DNA from: a virus
Reading direction: 5' to 3' (one strand)
IMG/VR virus record: IMGVR_UViG_3300022858_000824
Span: 1 to 27,000 of that record
DNA: 27,000 bases
Shown here: one piece after another, positions 16,401 to 23,114 of the stretch
How positions within the stretch are numbered: the stretch's first letter is position 1
How the letters are laid out: each line of letters starts with the position of its first letter
Program-made: the position numbers and the translations under genes
Notes under the pieces: generated by a model
The model's input: the letters and a program-made list of their open reading frames with translations, nothing else
What the model was told of the DNA's origin: nothing
Database searches by the model: none

Positions 16401-16566
16401 TTTTTTGTCCCTCCTCGTAACAGAACCGCATTACCCTTGCCAGCATGACCATTGGATGTTCCGATTCATTCAAGTTATTAATGAATTCTTCTGCGTACTT
16501 CTGTTTTCTCCATTCATTATATTCAATTGTAAATGCCAAATCCTTTTTAGAATCTATTACTTGCAT
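16387..16566 (-). CDS. 59-residue protein
   Basis: ATG at 16566, starting MQVIDSKKDLAFTIEYNEWR and ending FCYEEGQKNGIL. No strong RBS precedes the ATG (only AGAAGA), and the frame remains open upstream without a start, so the 5' end is uncertain; a 22-codon frame starting near 16622 may be a displaced first part. It overlaps the next gene by 14 bases and supplies its RBS. Predicted helical and cytoplasmic. No family recognised. Confidence 0.45.
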   Translation of the reverse strand: MQVIDSKKDLAFTIEYNEWRKQKYAEEFINNLNESEHPMVMLARVMRFCYEEGQKNGIL

Positions 16567-16636
16567 GTCTTCTGTTCTCTTTTCATCTCTGCTATTTTCA
16601 AAGCAGTCCCGATTTTAATCATCTAGGACATCAAAA

Positions 16637-16837
16637 TTAATTTCTATGTTTGATCTGCGCCTCCAGCTCCGCAATGAAAAAGTCACGGTCCGCCGCATCT
16701 CTTGTTTCGTAGACCTGTTTACCATTAAGGAGTACCTTATAAATAGGTTCGCCCTGGAAAAAGCTGAAAATGTTTGTATCAGGCCGAATCTCTTTAGCAG
16801 ATATGTCAGTATGTTCTTCCCATATTACCATATTCAT
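16637..16837 (-). CDS. Unknown 66-residue protein
   Basis: I start it at the ATG at 16837, which overlaps the stop of the interrupted deaminase gene (TGATG); a longer in-frame reading begins inside that gene without an RBS. Sequence begins MNMVIWEEHTDI, has IFSFFQGEPIYKVLLNGKQVYETRDAADRDF and ends in a helix. The middle predicts a short beta hairpin with a small ligand-binding look, but no family is claimed. Confidence 0.5.
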   Translation of the reverse strand: MNMVIWEEHTDISAKEIRPDTNIFSFFQGEPIYKVLLNGKQVYETRDAADRDFFIAELEAQIKHRN

Positions 16838-16992
16838 CACTGTTTCCCCAATGTTCCTTCTAAATAACATATTTTCCCAAAATCATCTGAAAAATACACA
16901 TTGGATATTCCAACATCATTAATCAGCCCTCTACACAAACTACATGGTTTTAAATTTAGTAGTTTCCCAGCTTTATTGATTCTGACGACCAG

Positions 16993-17027
16993 ATTTCAAT
17001 CAGCGCACCCGCGCAAGGTGCGATCGC
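16993..17027 (-). repeat. Repeat R1, copy B, with HIP1 octamer
   Basis: 35 bases. On the plus strand it starts ATTTCAATCAGCGCACCCG and ends with GCGATCGC at 17020-17027; CGCACC and GGTGCG can pair around a 7-base loop. It lies between the HAE and PCxxC parts of the deaminase gene and shifts the frame by two. Confidence 0.75.
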
Positions 17028-17082
17028 CTTTTGTTCAGCATGTAAACTATCTACCCATCTTTTGTACTTTTTATCTAGCTTC

Positions 17083-17110
17083 ATTTCAATCAGCGCACCC
17101 GTGCGATCGC
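17083..17110 (-). repeat. Repeat R1, copy A, with HIP1 octamer
   Basis: 28 bases. It shares the first 19 plus-strand bases with copy B and also ends in GCGATCGC (17103-17110), but lacks the 7 bases between. CGCAC and GTGCG flank only two bases. It lies in the deaminase gene and shifts the frame by one. Confidence 0.75.
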
Positions 17111-17142
17111 GATATACACAAACATTTGATATTGTAATTTAT

Positions 17143-17166
17143 TTGGAAAGTTTTAATGAGCCACCC
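17143..17166 (-). repeat. Repeat R2, copy 1
   Basis: 24 bases, plus strand starting TTGGAAAGTTTT and ending ATGAGCCACCC. It differs at one base from the copy at 18866-18889. In the deaminase frame it equals eight codons (GWLIKTFQ). Its GGGTG..GCT.ATT.AAA core (minus strand) resembles R1, so R1 and R2 may be one family. Confidence 0.68.
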
Positions 17167-17228
17167 GTGCCTATGCTTAAAATTAGACTTCTCAGCCTCT
17201 TTTATTTCTGCCTTTAGGATATTATCAA

Positions 17229-18359
17229 TCATCTTAATAATACAGTGCCTACTTTTTTCATTTCTTCTTTTTTAAAATATTTACTCAAAAATCTAAATGT
17301 TTCCGCTTTATCTTTACTCAAATCAAACCCATTTTCTTTTGCAATCACATATGCATCGTTTATCCTTTTTGTATCTTGCATATGCTTCAATACATCTCTA
17401 AATATATTTTTGATTCTTGGTTTGGATGTAAAGATCATCTTATCTGAATATTCTTCTTTTAATAATTCTAATATATACTCCAAATCTGGTTCAATATCTT
17501 CAAATGCGTTAATTATCGTGTTCCAAATAGCTCGTTTTTGAATTACGCCAGAAGCAGCCCAATGTATCTTTTCAATTTCTTCCGGTTTGCATTTAAACAT
17601 TTTCCAAGAACGTTCCCCAATATCAGCGTAGAACACAACTCCTTCTTGTATCAACCCATTGCAATTGCTCTTAGACATCTCTGTCCGTACAAACTGATAT
17701 AATTCAGTTACATCATCGACAGTAAAATTGTACCTCTTTGGTATACAAGTATCTATTAAACAATTTATATTTAACCTATTTGGAGGTACGATACTATAAT
17801 CAAATCTATCTACACCAAAAAGTAATTTTGTTGCTAATGAGATATCATAATAAATTGTTATTGGATTCCTCGTACCATATAATTCAAAAGATAAATTAAA
17901 TACAAGATTATTATCTATTACGTCTTCAATCCATTTATTTTCTGTTAATAATTCTTTCCACATACTTAAAAAAGGACCATAAACAGTATCAGATAACACT
18001 GGACCTAACCTTGTTTTATATGTTAAAAATCTTGTTCCTTCTTTATTCCAATAGTGATATGCCAAAATGTTAGTACCATCTAGCTTGTCCCATAGTTGAA
18101 CTTGTTTAATCTTAGGCCAATGAAAGACGCCTTTCTTATCAAAAGGGTAATGTAATTTTGGAGTTCCATAAATAATTTGTGGAGTAATTATTTCGTTATC
18201 TACTTCAAATAATACCATTGAGCCATATCTATAATCAGAACGTCTACAAATAACACCTTTTAATTCAATATTATTAAATGTATCTAATACTTCAAATTCT
18301 TTCAAATTATCTTCGGGAACTTCAAGATATTCGGCAGCCTTCATGATATTGCTTAACAT
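17229..18359 (-). CDS. RNA ligase-like nucleotidyltransferase
   Basis: 376 residues. The covalent nucleotidyltransferase motifs are in order: motif I DKLDGTN with lysine 92 as the adenylated residue, motif III-like SFELYG at 157-162, motif IV EGVVFY at 239-244, and motif V KMFKCKP at 253-259. A helical C-terminal domain follows. This is the ATP-dependent RNA ligase plan (T4 Rnl1/Rnl2 relatives), joining 5'-phosphate to 3'-hydroxyl RNA ends, in phages often to repair tRNAs cut by host defences. No polynucleotide kinase was seen nearby. AAAGGAG six bases before the ATG supports the start. The end overlaps the deaminase-like gene by ATGA. DNA ligase is less likely because the OB-domain signature is missing. 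Confidence 0.82.
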   Translation of the reverse strand: MLSNIMKAAEYLEVPEDNLKEFEVLDTFNNIELKGVICRRSDYRYGSMVLFEVDNEIITPQIIYGTPKLHYPFDKKGVFHWPKIKQVQLWDKLDGTNILAYHYWNKEGTRFLTYKTRLGPVLSDTVYGPFLSMWKELLTENKWIEDVIDNNLVFNLSFELYGTRNPITIYYDISLATKLLFGVDRFDYSIVPPNRLNINCLIDTCIPKRYNFTVDDVTELYQFVRTEMSKSNCNGLIQEGVVFYADIGERSWKMFKCKPEEIEKIHWAASGVIQKRAIWNTIINAFEDIEPDLEYILELLKEEYSDKMIFTSKPRIKNIFRDVLKHMQDTKRINDAYVIAKENGFDLSKDKAETFRFLSKYFKKEEMKKVGTVLLR

Positions 18360-18371
18360 CTAGTCTCCTTT

Positions 18372-18815
18372 CTAAATAAAATCAATGTAGTATTCTCGCA
18401 TTCTCTTATCATTAGCTTTACTTTTCAATCCAGTAGGCCACCAATAAGGAGCGTCGGTGTCAATACCATTCCAAGGGTAATACTTCATATCCTTTCTTTG
18501 TAGATTTGCTCTGTGCGAGAATGTAAGTTTACTATCCACCCAATCTGGTACTGTAGCATCTTGTTTCAATTCATTCAAAGGAATGGTGTTTTTGAAACCC
18601 CTATCGATCCATTCGATAATCATACAGTTCATGTAATATTTTAAGGAATCTTCGTGTCCTTTCCACATTTTTACAGCTGGGTGATTACTCCATCCGCCAC
18701 CATTTTCCAATGAATCTAATATTTGCATGCATTCAAGTCTCTGTTTTCCAAGTCTTTTGTTATCCAATACTTTTGCGCATTCCTCAAAATCTGTGTAAGG
18801 CAAAAATGTCTGCAT
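18372..18815 (-). CDS. Small protein of the pyrimidine-dimer-glycosylase-like (MSMEG_6728-type) family
   Basis: 147 residues. The opening MQTFLPYTDFEECAKVLDNK and RLGKQRLECMQIL, then GGGWSNHPAVKMWKGHEDSLKYYMN, matches a widespread small-protein family annotated as putative pyrimidine dimer DNA glycosylase (remotely related to T4 DenV). If that assignment holds, it would excise UV photoproducts; the activity of this branch is not well proven. RBS GGGGGA precedes the ATG. It lies directly upstream of the RNA ligase gene, 12 bases away, in a nucleic-acid-repair neighbourhood. Confidence 0.7.
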   Translation of the reverse strand: MQTFLPYTDFEECAKVLDNKRLGKQRLECMQILDSLENGGGWSNHPAVKMWKGHEDSLKYYMNCMIIEWIDRGFKNTIPLNELKQDATVPDWVDSKLTFSHRANLQRKDMKYYPWNGIDTDAPYWWPTGLKSKANDKRMREYYIDFI

Positions 18816-19023
18816 GAATCCCCCTAATTAATAATAGTTGGAAATCTACGTTAAATTTTAATTTGTTGGAAAGTTTTGATGAGCCACCCTTTTCTCCGTT
18901 GCGTTCTGGATGGTCCATGACAGGATTTATCAAAAATATGAAAGGAGTGTACTGCTATTTTGCTGGCGGAAAATAAAGGAAAACGCCAGCGATGGTACGG
19001 AGAATTAGAACACGCCACAACGC
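18816..19023 (-). other. Open frame without a start, hairpin and R2 copy 2
   Basis: Between two genes, the minus strand stays open for 57 codons right after the zinc-protein stop (GVVACSNSPYHRWRF to GWLIKTFQQIKI) but has no ATG, GTG or TTG with an RBS near its beginning. It contains inverted repeats: GCTGGCG/CGCCAGC (18962-18990) and, outside these, TTCTCCGT/ACGGAGAA. The last codons are the R2 repeat. This may be a gene remnant or a structured spacer. Confidence 0.4.
18866..18889 (-). repeat. Repeat R2, copy 2
   Basis: 24 bases with one mismatch to 17143-17166. It is read in the same codon phase (GWLIKTFQ) as copy 1, which may be chance or may show that the element carries a frame. Confidence 0.68.
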
Positions 19024-19179
19024 CTACTCTTTTACTTCAGTTGGAGGTAATCCTTTAAAGCAACGATAGCATGTAGTAATATTTGGATGTTCCAACGCTA
19101 TGCGTTTTTTAAGAGGCTTACCACATTTCATGCATTTCTTTTCGCTTAACTCATTGTAGCTATACGACTTCTTACTCAT
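19024..19179 (-). CDS. 51-residue Cys4 zinc-ribbon protein
   Basis: Starts MSKKSYSYNELSEKK, with CMKCGKPLKKR and, 18 residues later, CYRCFKG: two CxxC pairs that form a classic zinc ribbon. The basic linker suggests nucleic-acid contact. GAGG lies about eight bases before the ATG. The gene is the first after the promoter at 19263-19292, about 80 bases downstream, with repeat R1 copy C in the leader. No exact family can be named. Confidence 0.68.
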   Translation of the reverse strand: MSKKSYSYNELSEKKCMKCGKPLKKRIALEHPNITTCYRCFKGLPPTEVKE

Positions 19180-19208
19180 CTAATACCTCGTTTAGTGTGA
19201 TTTATGGT

Positions 19209-19225
19209 CATTTCAATCAGCACAC
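19209..19225 (-). repeat. Repeat R1, copy C (degenerate)
   Basis: Plus strand CATTTCAATCAGCACAC; identical to the start of copies A and B except for one missing G, and without the HIP1 octamer. It sits in the leader of the zinc-ribbon gene. Confidence 0.5.
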
Positions 19226-19262
19226 TCTCGATGAATGCACCCAATACGCTTTCTTTTCCTTT

Positions 19263-19292
19263 ATTATAGCACAGAATCAAATTATTATACAA
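19263..19292 (-). promoter_or_regulatory. Sigma70-type promoter with extended -10
   Basis: Minus strand: TTGTAT (-35), 18-base spacer ending TGTGC, then TATAAT (-10); the TG gives an extended -10. It starts just after the C5-methyltransferase stop and faces the zinc-ribbon gene and repair genes down to about 16387. Confidence 0.6.
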
Positions 19293-19300
19293 ATTATTTT

Positions 19301-20263
19301 TTAGAAAGTAGGAAAAAGACCTAGATCACGCCTTCTTTTAGGTATAGGACCGTTTTTAATCTTTCTGAGAATATGCGATATAACATCAACAGTCCATCCA
19401 TTCCCTATTAATTTACACCTATTCCCAACTTGTAATCCGCCAGTATATCCAACTGGTACCGTTTGTAGGCGCTCCCATTCTGTAACAGTGAGTCTACGCC
19501 ACATGAGAGTAGTAGGCTCATTATCTTTATCAAAAACAATATAACCATATTTTATCCAATTACTTCCAGAGGCAGTAAGTGCATGACTCTTTTTGGACAA
19601 ATTACTCAAAACCCTACCACTCATACCGGTATTACTATTATTAATATTCAGTAATATCTGTTTTTTACTATCTGGGATATGAAGCCTTCTCGCAATTTCA
19701 CCATCAACAGGCACAGCGTTATAGAAAGAATCGTCAATATCTTCTAGCACATCTTGTAAATAAATGCATCTATCTATTGGTTTCTTTACATTCGGAATAT
19801 TTGTCCAATAGAGCCTTTCTCTGTTTTGTGCGGATACCAACGCACTATTTATTCTAATTGGGCGTGTTTTCAGATATTCAGATATTTTATTTTCCCATTC
19901 TTTCTTCATCTTTACATTTTCCAACAGGAAATATTTTGGCTTACATTCATCAAGTAAACGCACAAACTCGAAAAATAGCTTGCTCTGAGGATCTTCAAAA
20001 TTTAAACCTTTACCAGATGTCGAGAATCCAACGCACGGACTTCCACCAAGGAGCAACTTAATTTTTGGAAGATCAACGCCTTTAACTTTGGTGACATCGC
20101 CCAACTGAATCGTATTTGTAAAACGCTTCTGTGTAATAGTAATTGCATCTTTATCTACTTCTGACGCATAGTAATTATCGTATTTGATTCCAGCTCGACG
20201 CAATGCCAGCTGACCGCAACTCATTCCATCAAAAAGTGAAAGGATGTTGAATTCTTGTTTCAT
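19301..20263 (-). CDS. C5-cytosine DNA methyltransferase (copy 1 of tandem pair)
   Basis: 320 residues. Motif I is LSLFDGMSCGQLAL, motif IV GGSPCVGFS with catalytic Cys77, motif VI LLENVKMKK, motif VIII QNRERLYW, motif IX RRLTVTEWERLQTVP, and motif X GNGWTVDVISHIL. All catalytic parts are present, so the enzyme should be active. It differs from the usual PCQGFS by valine after the cysteine. The variable target-recognition segment (about residues 185-245) is shorter than in the neighbour and unlike it. It follows that neighbour with an ATGA overlap and RBS AAAGGAG. No restriction enzyme is evident, so host-restriction avoidance is the likely role. Confidence 0.92.
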   Translation of the reverse strand: MKQEFNILSLFDGMSCGQLALRRAGIKYDNYYASEVDKDAITITQKRFTNTIQLGDVTKVKGVDLPKIKLLLGGSPCVGFSTSGKGLNFEDPQSKLFFEFVRLLDECKPKYFLLENVKMKKEWENKISEYLKTRPIRINSALVSAQNRERLYWTNIPNVKKPIDRCIYLQDVLEDIDDSFYNAVPVDGEIARRLHIPDSKKQILLNINNSNTGMSGRVLSNLSKKSHALTASGSNWIKYGYIVFDKDNEPTTLMWRRLTVTEWERLQTVPVGYTGGLQVGNRCKLIGNGWTVDVISHILRKIKNGPIPKRRRDLGLFPTF

Positions 20264-21381
20264 ACGCTCTCCTTTATCGTTAAACTATTGCTTTCGCTAT
20301 TCACTTCTAAAATCTCGTGCAGAGGGAAAAGACCGACTGGTTGTTTATCCCTCGGCTTTTTATAAAGATTTTTGAGGATATGTGCAATCACATCAACAGT
20401 CCAACCATTGCCCAACATCTTGTAACGTTGGGCGTTGCTTACATGATTAGTATAATTATCAGGCACAGTCTGTAGTCTTTCACACTCAATTGGTATTAGC
20501 TTCCGCCAATTGGATTTATCTTGATTATAAACTCCGATACCTCTTGTTATTCCACCAGCATTGCTCCTGATTGTACTTGCTTTTTCATTTAACCTGGAAG
20601 GTTCATCACTCTTATACTTCCATATATTATCTAATATTGCATAATTACCACTTGTGCATTCTCGCAAACTACCAAATTTATCCTTCCCAGTAATTCCACC
20701 AGTATTCCATCCGTGCGGCTTTTCAAAAACCATCAATCTTAATTCCAATTGTTTAAAATCATTAGACCCTTTTTCTAACTTTTCTGCTTTATTCTTAAAA
20801 CTCCCACCTTTAAAATAACAAGCATCAATACAATATGATTTGTCTTGGCGGACGGACCCATGCTCAATAATATCTTTCAATAGGATTCCCTTATCTTTTG
20901 GCTGCTTGACGCCAGCTATATTCGTCCAGTACAGGCGGACTCTGTTTTGTGCAGACACCAATGCGCTATTAATTTGAATTGGACGCACATCCATATAGCT
21001 TGATATGATATCTTTGTAGACTTTCTTCATCTTTACATTTTCCAACAGGAAATATTTTGGCTTACATTCATCAAGTAGGCGCACAAATTCAAAAAACAAC
21101 TTACTTCTATCATCGCTAAAGTTTAAACCAGCACCAGCAAAGCTGAACCCTTGGCACGGCGAACCTCCCATCAACAGATCTATTTTTGGAAGATTAGCAC
21201 CTTTCACTTGCCTAACATCGCCCAACTGAATTGTGTCTGGAAAGTTCGTCTGCGTTACTTTGATGGCGTATTTATCTACTTCTGACGCATAATAGTTGTC
21301 ATATTTGATCCCAGCTCGACGCAACGCCAGCTGACCGCAACTCATTCCATCAAATAAACTCAAAACATTAAATTCAAACAT
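20260..21381 (-). CDS. C5-cytosine DNA methyltransferase (copy 2 of tandem pair)
   Basis: 373 residues from the ATG at 21381 (a TTG one codon earlier is possible). Motifs: LSLFDGMSCGQLAL, GGSPCQGFSFAGAG with catalytic Cys76, LLENVKMKK, QNRVRLYW, LIPIECERLQTVP and GNGWTVDVIAHIL. The catalytic N-terminal part is very similar to the downstream copy, and a 57-base stretch is identical in both genes (19900-19956 and 21021-21077). The target-recognition regions do not match, so the two probably methylate different sites after a recent duplication. A TATAAT box lies 21 bases upstream of the start. The first gene of a two-gene operon. Confidence 0.92.
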   Translation of the reverse strand: MFEFNVLSLFDGMSCGQLALRRAGIKYDNYYASEVDKYAIKVTQTNFPDTIQLGDVRQVKGANLPKIDLLMGGSPCQGFSFAGAGLNFSDDRSKLFFEFVRLLDECKPKYFLLENVKMKKVYKDIISSYMDVRPIQINSALVSAQNRVRLYWTNIAGVKQPKDKGILLKDIIEHGSVRQDKSYCIDACYFKGGSFKNKAEKLEKGSNDFKQLELRLMVFEKPHGWNTGGITGKDKFGSLRECTSGNYAILDNIWKYKSDEPSRLNEKASTIRSNAGGITRGIGVYNQDKSNWRKLIPIECERLQTVPDNYTNHVSNAQRYKMLGNGWTVDVIAHILKNLYKKPRDKQPVGLFPLHEILEVNSESNSLTIKESV

Positions 21382-21384
21382 CAA

Positions 21385-22061
21385 GGAAACCTCTTAGTGT
21401 AATTATATGCGATTGGCGCGTAGGAAGCTCTGAGAAGCCCGAGAATCAACAGCAAGCGTAAAAGCTATACCAATATACCTGTTTTAAGAGAACGACGATT
21501 CTCATCGCTGTATTTGAGCCCTACGCCTATCCTATACAAATAAAGCACAGCGCTTTGCTGATTTCCCAATAGTATAGCATTTTTCTGAGTGAAAACGCGT
21601 GTTATTTTCACATAACGCTCGGAGGCTGCGCTTTTGGTATCCCAATATGTATATTGAAATATCAAAATGCTTTTCCCTGTTTGGCTGTGGAGCGTAGCGA
21701 CACAACAAACAGTCAATAACAACATGCTTGATGGAGGCGTAGCCGACATTCAATGCTGTTGTTATGTAGGACGGCGTTTTGCGCTCCGCTTGTATCCCAA
21801 GATGTATGACCTTTTTAGCTGTTGTTTGAAAAACAACATAATATATGTGGAATTGGAATAACGTCTGTACCGGTTGTTTGGTACTCGTTGTTTCAATGGA
21901 ACATATATAGGGCGTGTACACAGGCGCTGTATTACGGTCGGTTAGTCGAGCCTCTATTTTTTGTCGCAGTTTCATAATAATTTCACACAGTTGGTTGATA
22001 TTTCGTTAATTTTCCAAATGTCCGTTTACTTCTTCAAGACCCGCTCTATGACTGTATTTTC
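21385..22061. repeat. Hairpin-rich repeat island, no convincing gene
   Basis: About 680 bases. Three imperfect units share a block like GCGCT..GCTT.TATCCCAA.ATGTAT (near 21535, 21635 and 21790). Perfect hairpins on the plus strand include AAAGC/GCTTT, GTGAAAA/TTTTCAC, CTGTTTG/CAAACAG, ATAACAACA/TGTTGTTAT, TGTTGTTT-GAA-AAACAACA (about 21820) and GTACC/GGTAC. Two stem tips share GGAGCGTAGCGACA and GGAGGCGTAGCCGACA. Frames on both strands stay open for 60-147 codons but have no RBS and are built from the hairpins. GGCGTAGCC-type tips recall cyanobacterial intergenic repeats; this is an impression, not a match. Confidence 0.6.
21402..21407 (-). promoter_or_regulatory. Possible -10 box for the tandem C5-methyltransferase operon
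   Basis: TATAAT on the minus strand, 21 bases before the ATG at 21381. No clear -35 box at 16-18 bases; an activator or a phage sigma factor might be needed. AGAGGT further downstream is the RBS. Confidence 0.4.
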
Positions 22062-22108
22062 AAAGTTCAACCGGCATATGTAACCGGACACATGTCCAGT
22101 TGAACTTT
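22062..22108. terminator. Strong inverted repeat after the HTH-like gene
   Basis: AAAGTTCAAC (22062-22071) pairs perfectly with GTTGAACTTT (22099-22108), and the inside can fold as CCGG/CCGG or GGAC/GTCC. It begins one base after the stop codon of 22109-22852. On the minus strand it is followed by TTTGAAAAT, a weak T-tract; on the plus strand by TTTTTAG. A terminator is likely, possibly working both ways. Confidence 0.5.
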
Positions 22109-22852
22109 TTAGTTAGCAAGCGCAAATTCACGTAATGCTCTTTTGTACTTTGTGGTTTCTTTTATGTAGGATCTATGCTGATCGCGACCATCCCACTGAG
22201 TATAATAGCCAAAGCTAAATATTCTGACATTTCCTTTATACATTTTTACAAATTCTAAGATGTCAGTTTTAAATAATGTCCATATGTATCTTCTTACTGA
22301 ACGTTCATCTATTCCAACGGCACTTGTCACATTTCCATAAAAATCCTTATTTGCGATAAAACATGATATTGGATGCCCATTGAATTTTTTATTATCTGCC
22401 AAGGCTCTCATTTCTTCTTTCATATCTCTTGTTGCTTCTTTACCCATAGTATGAAGATAACCTAATAACGGGACCAATGGTTTATGCCTATTGAGTGCCT
22501 TCTGAATTGTTGGGGTTAGCATCCATGCATATGGAAATTTGTTTTTACTAAGGTAAGTAGCCTCTGCTGGCCAATTCTTGGAAATGAAGTTGCTTCTGAT
22601 AGAGGTTTGTTTGCATACTTCTTTGATTATATTAATACGTGCGAGGAATACCCGTCTTTCTACCCCAGATTCAGACATTGTGGTCTGTATTGCAGCATCC
22701 CTAACTTCCGCCTCAGCGAGAATTAATGCATCGTTTGTAGATCTAATTATTAATTGATCAAACGACAGCCTATTTGGGATTTTACTACGACGTAAAAGTC
22801 TAGCTTTCTGCTTTTGGAAATCAACAATGTTCGTTTTATTTTTAGCACGCAT
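22109..22852 (-). CDS. Unknown protein with a C-terminal HTH-like segment
   Basis: 247 residues, family not recognised. The N-terminus is strongly basic (MRAKNKTNIVDFQKQKARLL); the middle is helical; SAVGIDERSVRRYIWTLFKTDIL near residue 190 resembles a DNA-recognition helix-turn-helix or winged helix, and the end is aromatic and basic. A DNA-binding role, for example replication initiation or regulation, is the best guess but unproven. AGGAGGT lies seven bases before the ATG. It stands alone between two strong inverted repeats: a three-way-junction leader with a small peptide frame upstream and a probable terminator downstream. Its transcript probably begins at the promoter at 23115-23142, shared with the ribbon-helix-helix gene. 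Confidence 0.6.
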   Translation of the reverse strand: MRAKNKTNIVDFQKQKARLLRRSKIPNRLSFDQLIIRSTNDALILAEAEVRDAAIQTTMSESGVERRVFLARINIIKEVCKQTSIRSNFISKNWPAEATYLSKNKFPYAWMLTPTIQKALNRHKPLVPLLGYLHTMGKEATRDMKEEMRALADNKKFNGHPISCFIANKDFYGNVTSAVGIDERSVRRYIWTLFKTDILEFVKMYKGNVRIFSFGYYTQWDGRDQHRSYIKETTKYKRALREFALAN

Positions 22853-22874
22853 TATTAAAACCTCCTATTTAGGT

Positions 22875-22951
22875 TTAAATTGCTTTAGCTTGAAGTTGGA
22901 TGAAATAGGCATCCAACTCCATTGACCTCCTGCAGAGAGGCGCTAAAGCAA
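22875..22951 (-). promoter_or_regulatory. Structured leader with 15-codon peptide frame
   Basis: The outer stem TTGCTTTAGC (22880-22889)/GCTAAAGCAA (22942-22951) is perfect over 10 bases. Inside are two hairpins: GTTGGATG/CATCCAAC (22895-22917, 7-base loop) and CCTC/GAGG (22926-22940), making a three-way junction. On the minus strand AGGAGGT (22925-22931) is directly followed by an ATG at 22922 opening MELDAYFIQLQAKAI, which stops at 22875. The RBS lies in one hairpin and the peptide codons in the other plus the outer stem, so translating the peptide would open the fold. Possible attenuation or translation control of 22109-22852. Confidence 0.5.
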
Positions 22952-22959
22952 GCTATAAT

Positions 22960-23085
22960 TTATTCTTTTAAATATGCATCTATAGATCTCCTAATCAATT
23001 CAGCAACAGATAAGCCTGTTTCCCGTGATTTACTCCGCAGTGCTTCAATTTGCTGTTCTCTCAGATGCCATGAAATTCGTTTCAT
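22960..23085 (-). CDS. Ribbon-helix-helix (CopG/Arc-like) regulator
   Basis: 41 residues. RISWHLREQQIEALR gives a short beta strand and first helix, and TGLSVAELIRRSIDAYL the second helix, the pattern of a ribbon-helix-helix DNA-binding dimer. AAGGAGG lies about 11 bases before the ATG. A good promoter (23115-23142) is directly upstream, so the protein probably represses its own transcription. The structured leader and the HTH-like gene follow in the same direction, suggesting control of that gene. RHH proteins are also toxin-antitoxin antitoxins, but no toxin partner is evident. Confidence 0.75.
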   Translation of the reverse strand: MKRISWHLREQQIEALRSKSRETGLSVAELIRRSIDAYLKE

Positions 23086-23114
23086 ATTATAAATCCCTCC
23101 TTGTGAATATAATT

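Larger units (their letters stand above)
16837..17232 (-). pseudogene. Cytidine/dCMP deaminase-like gene interrupted by small repeats
   Basis: The ATG at 17232 overlaps the RNA-ligase stop (ATGA). Piece 1 reads MIDNILKAEIKEAEKSNFKH and RHG, then enters a 24-base repeat and stops at 17086. Piece 2, another frame, has KLDKKYKRWVDSLHAEQK, containing the HAE zinc/catalytic motif. Piece 3, in the first frame again, has LVVRINKAGKLLNLKPCSLC and RGLINDVGISNVYFSDD, containing the PCxxC zinc motif, and stops at 16837. Removing the two R1 repeat copies (28 bases at 17083-17110 and 35 bases at 16993-17027) joins all pieces into one frame of about 110 residues. These motifs define the cytidine/deoxycytidylate deaminase superfamily. 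As it stands no intact enzyme can be made by ordinary translation. Confidence 0.72.

Noticed and set aside
16993-17110. CRISPR-like repeats
   Set aside because: Only two good copies 90 bases apart, of unequal length, lying inside a recognisable protein gene, and no cas genes.
21532-21975. 147-codon minus-strand frame in the hairpin island
   Set aside because: No RBS before its ATG, its codons are the hairpin and repeat units, and other frames on both strands are open over the same bases. Not listed as a gene, though conservation in relatives would change this.
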